This document shows, one piece after another, positions 62,501 through 64,000 of a DNA stretch of 64,000 nucleotides. The DNA lies in assembly GCA_000310025.1 (NCBI GenBank), contig FN649734.1, forward strand, positions 711,762-775,761, written 5' to 3'. Made by a program: the position numbers and the translations under genes. Origin of the DNA: Ectocarpus siliculosus (lineage: Eukaryota; Sar; Phaeophyceae; Ectocarpales; Ectocarpaceae). Under the pieces are notes generated by a model. That model did no database searches and was not told the origin of the DNA. It saw only the letters and a list, made by a program, of their open reading frames with translations. Numbering within the stretch: position 1 is the stretch's first letter; every line of letters starts with the position of its first letter.

Positions 62501-64000
62501 TGCCCGAGCGAAAAGGCTCCCCATCGCTTCGTGAGAGAAGCGTGCTTGCAACTTGGACGAGGAGACACTTGACGACAAGCACAGACGCCCCTCTTTATCG
62601 AACGACACGACTGGGTTGGGATTTCATGTGGGACATCCCGTGCGGCGTTCAAATGTTCCATGGGACGCGTGGGACGCCCCCACGGGCGGGTCAGAGGCGG
62701 ACAGTTCGTGGAACGCGTACAATCAATCCCCTCTTTTGGCTCCCTTTCTCTGAATGACGGCGCAGAACTGAGGATGTCATTGCGCATTTCATTGAAAATA
62801 GTTGGGCATAGATGCGCGAAGGTGGTACCGCGAACCACAGCAAGCCGGCATTGCAACAAGTTGCGTCGTTCGTGTCGGGGATTTTGGGTAAGGGGAGGGG
62901 TGAGTGTGCCTTCTATGGATACGTACCCATCCCCAATCGATTGTGCCCTTCCGTGCTTCATTCTTCTCAATCTCGCCCCCCACATTCCGATCCTCCATGT
63001 ACTGTTTTCGGGTACGACCAGACTAGCACCGTCGGTGACGACCACAAGGAGCACGAGGAGCTGATCCACGCTGTACAGTCGGGTTTGAACTCTCTGCTCG
63101 GCAGTGACGGCCTGGGAAAGAAGACTGAAGCAGTATCTGCCAACCTCCTGGAAGAGCTCAAGGCCAACATTAGGAAGTTCGGAAAGGAAGTGCGCGAACA
63201 CATGGACAACGAGGAGCACTTTTACTCCACTCCCGTGACCCGCAAGGTAAGGCATATCGTTGGTGTTGCGGGAGAGCTATGTGGTTCCTTGCGCATAGAC
63301 ATTTTTCATTGTTCTGGGTGCTTATAATGTACCACGTGATTCTCCAAAACTTGACAACGTATGGGATGTTGCTAAGGGTTATCGATAGGTATTTCTCTCT
63401 CCCTCTCCCGCCAGCTCGCCACCTGCCTTACCATCTTCCCCCTTTCCTTTCTCGACTCTTTGCAAACAATGCTGCCGCCCATTCTCTAGTTCCTGAATGT
63501 CACGATTGCTAAGGATCTGGCCCGCAGGAGCTGGGATGTCACCCCCAACCCGGAGATGTCGGAGTTCCTGCGCTGGGTTATGTCCTCGCTACGAATTCGG
63601 GGCCAGAGGGTAAGTCGTAGCAGGCATTGGTTGTTGGAATAGAGTTTCCTCAAATATAATAGTTTGCTGAGCTGGTACAGATATACGTGCTTCCAACGTG
63701 GTTCTATACGTTCTACCGCAGTCTTTTTCGCAGCTCCGTAAATGCCAAGTTTGTCTGACGACGGCCCGGACGCAGAGAAGGACTTCCACACGAAGGGAAG
63801 GGCGTGGATAGTTGTGGCAGACTACTGCACTCACGGTGCAAACCCCCCCGATGCCCCTCCTGCCCCTGACACCGGTTCTCGCTCCCACACCAGACAAAGT
63901 TCCTGAAAACCTGGGTTTGGGCCATGCCGGAACGCGCTCAGCTCGTGGGTTTGATGGTGTATCGCGTCGTCGATGACGTCACGTGGGTTCAGCTGGCCTA
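55484..64000 (+). CDS. DUF4395 - TDT/SLAC1/TehA anion channel - hemerythrin (HHE) fusion (3' end beyond window)
   Basis: Eighteen exons: 55484-55541, 55637-55806, 56297-56400, 57021-57126, 57478-57605, 58170-58254, 58524-58605, 59201-59304, 59659-59739, 59896-60074, 60380-60563, 60914-61052, 61434-61600, 61896-62039, 62302-62487, 63022-63246, 63490-63609, 63894-64000; about 790 residues, every junction phase-matched. Residues ~20-190: DUF4395, four hydrophobic segments, with NRAVRLGGSL and FNWCGGCF (C-x-x-C). A polar ~60-residue linker follows. Residues ~250-590: about ten membrane helices of the TDT family (TehA, SLAC1, yeast sulfite exporter SSU1), e.g. KEWCHPIKHNMFAVPFIS, NPTWILMPVGNLVGAMAA, FYGIWVAPPAVAMMAYANL and FAFPLDVLA. 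Residues ~620 on: HHE domain with the four metal-ligand helices LTHEAFREAL, HDVHSRHEDEVIFP, DDHKEHEELIH and EHMDNEEHFYSTPV, then the WAMPERAQLVGLMVYRVVDD extension seen in bacterial HHE proteins. The channel domain predicts anion (sulfite, nitrate, malate or chloride) transport; an O2, NO or iron sensing role for HHE is inference. The ATG at 55484 is tentative. Confidence 0.85.
56455..56501. repeat. (CT)n(CA)n compound microsatellite in fusion-gene intron
   Basis: About 22 bases of CT repeat followed by about 24 bases of CA repeat, in the intron between exons 56297-56400 and 57021-57126. Confidence 0.95.

Noticed and set aside
62173-63255. 360-codon open frame on the minus strand
   Set aside because: It is antisense to hemerythrin exons 62302-62487 and 63022-63246. 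The plus-strand translation matches the HHE family with correct splice phases, and the antisense product resembles nothing; it is a by-product of GC-rich codons.

Overview
The window is intron-rich nuclear DNA of a eukaryote, most likely a photosynthetic stramenopile and probably a brown alga (Ectocarpus-like). This is inference from gene structure: short phase-consistent exons of 60-350 bp, kilobase introns, pyrimidine-rich 3' splice sites, moderate GC, many microsatellites and tiny non-autonomous transposons. No taxonomic search was possible. Nearly every line of a six-frame translation is a shadow. The genes below were rebuilt by matching conserved protein blocks and requiring AG...GT boundaries with matching reading phase.

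Layout. (1) 467-7668, minus: a CPA1-type Na+/H+ exchanger of the SOS1/SLC9C kind, cut off by the left window edge. (2) 7905-37234, plus: a ~29-kb, ~35-exon Ski2-like DExH RNA helicase resembling plant ISE2, with an acidic N-terminal extension, an RGG-rich insertion between the RecA lobes and a C-terminal DSHCT-type region. Genes 1 and 2 appear divergent from a ~240-bp gap. (3) 40089-48343, minus: a class-V PLP aminotransferase / cysteine-desulfurase-like protein with a Gln-rich repeat tail. (4) 52314-55347, plus: a dithiol glutaredoxin (CPFC). (5) 55484 to the right edge, plus: a polytopic membrane protein fusing a DUF4395 domain, a TDT/SLAC1/TehA anion-channel domain and a hemerythrin (HHE) domain.

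The most interesting locus is 52-64 kb. The fusion is supported by exon phase throughout, and one exon (61896-62039) encodes both the last channel helix and the start of the hemerythrin domain. The glutaredoxin gene ends only 136 bp upstream, and a phase-compatible splice could join it too, giving a glutaredoxin-DUF4395-channel-hemerythrin protein. With a cysteine-desulfurase-like neighbour, the set hints at redox, iron or sulfur handling, but that theme is inference.

Other points. Four introns in three genes appear to use GC donors and one appears to use GG. A degraded copy of ~540 bp around the 21978-22077 gap looks like an assembly artefact. Three copies of a ~210-bp MITE family occur. One intron carries seven copies of its own 3' splice junction in tandem. 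Convergent spacer 37235-40088 and divergent spacer 48344-52313 hold no gene I can support.
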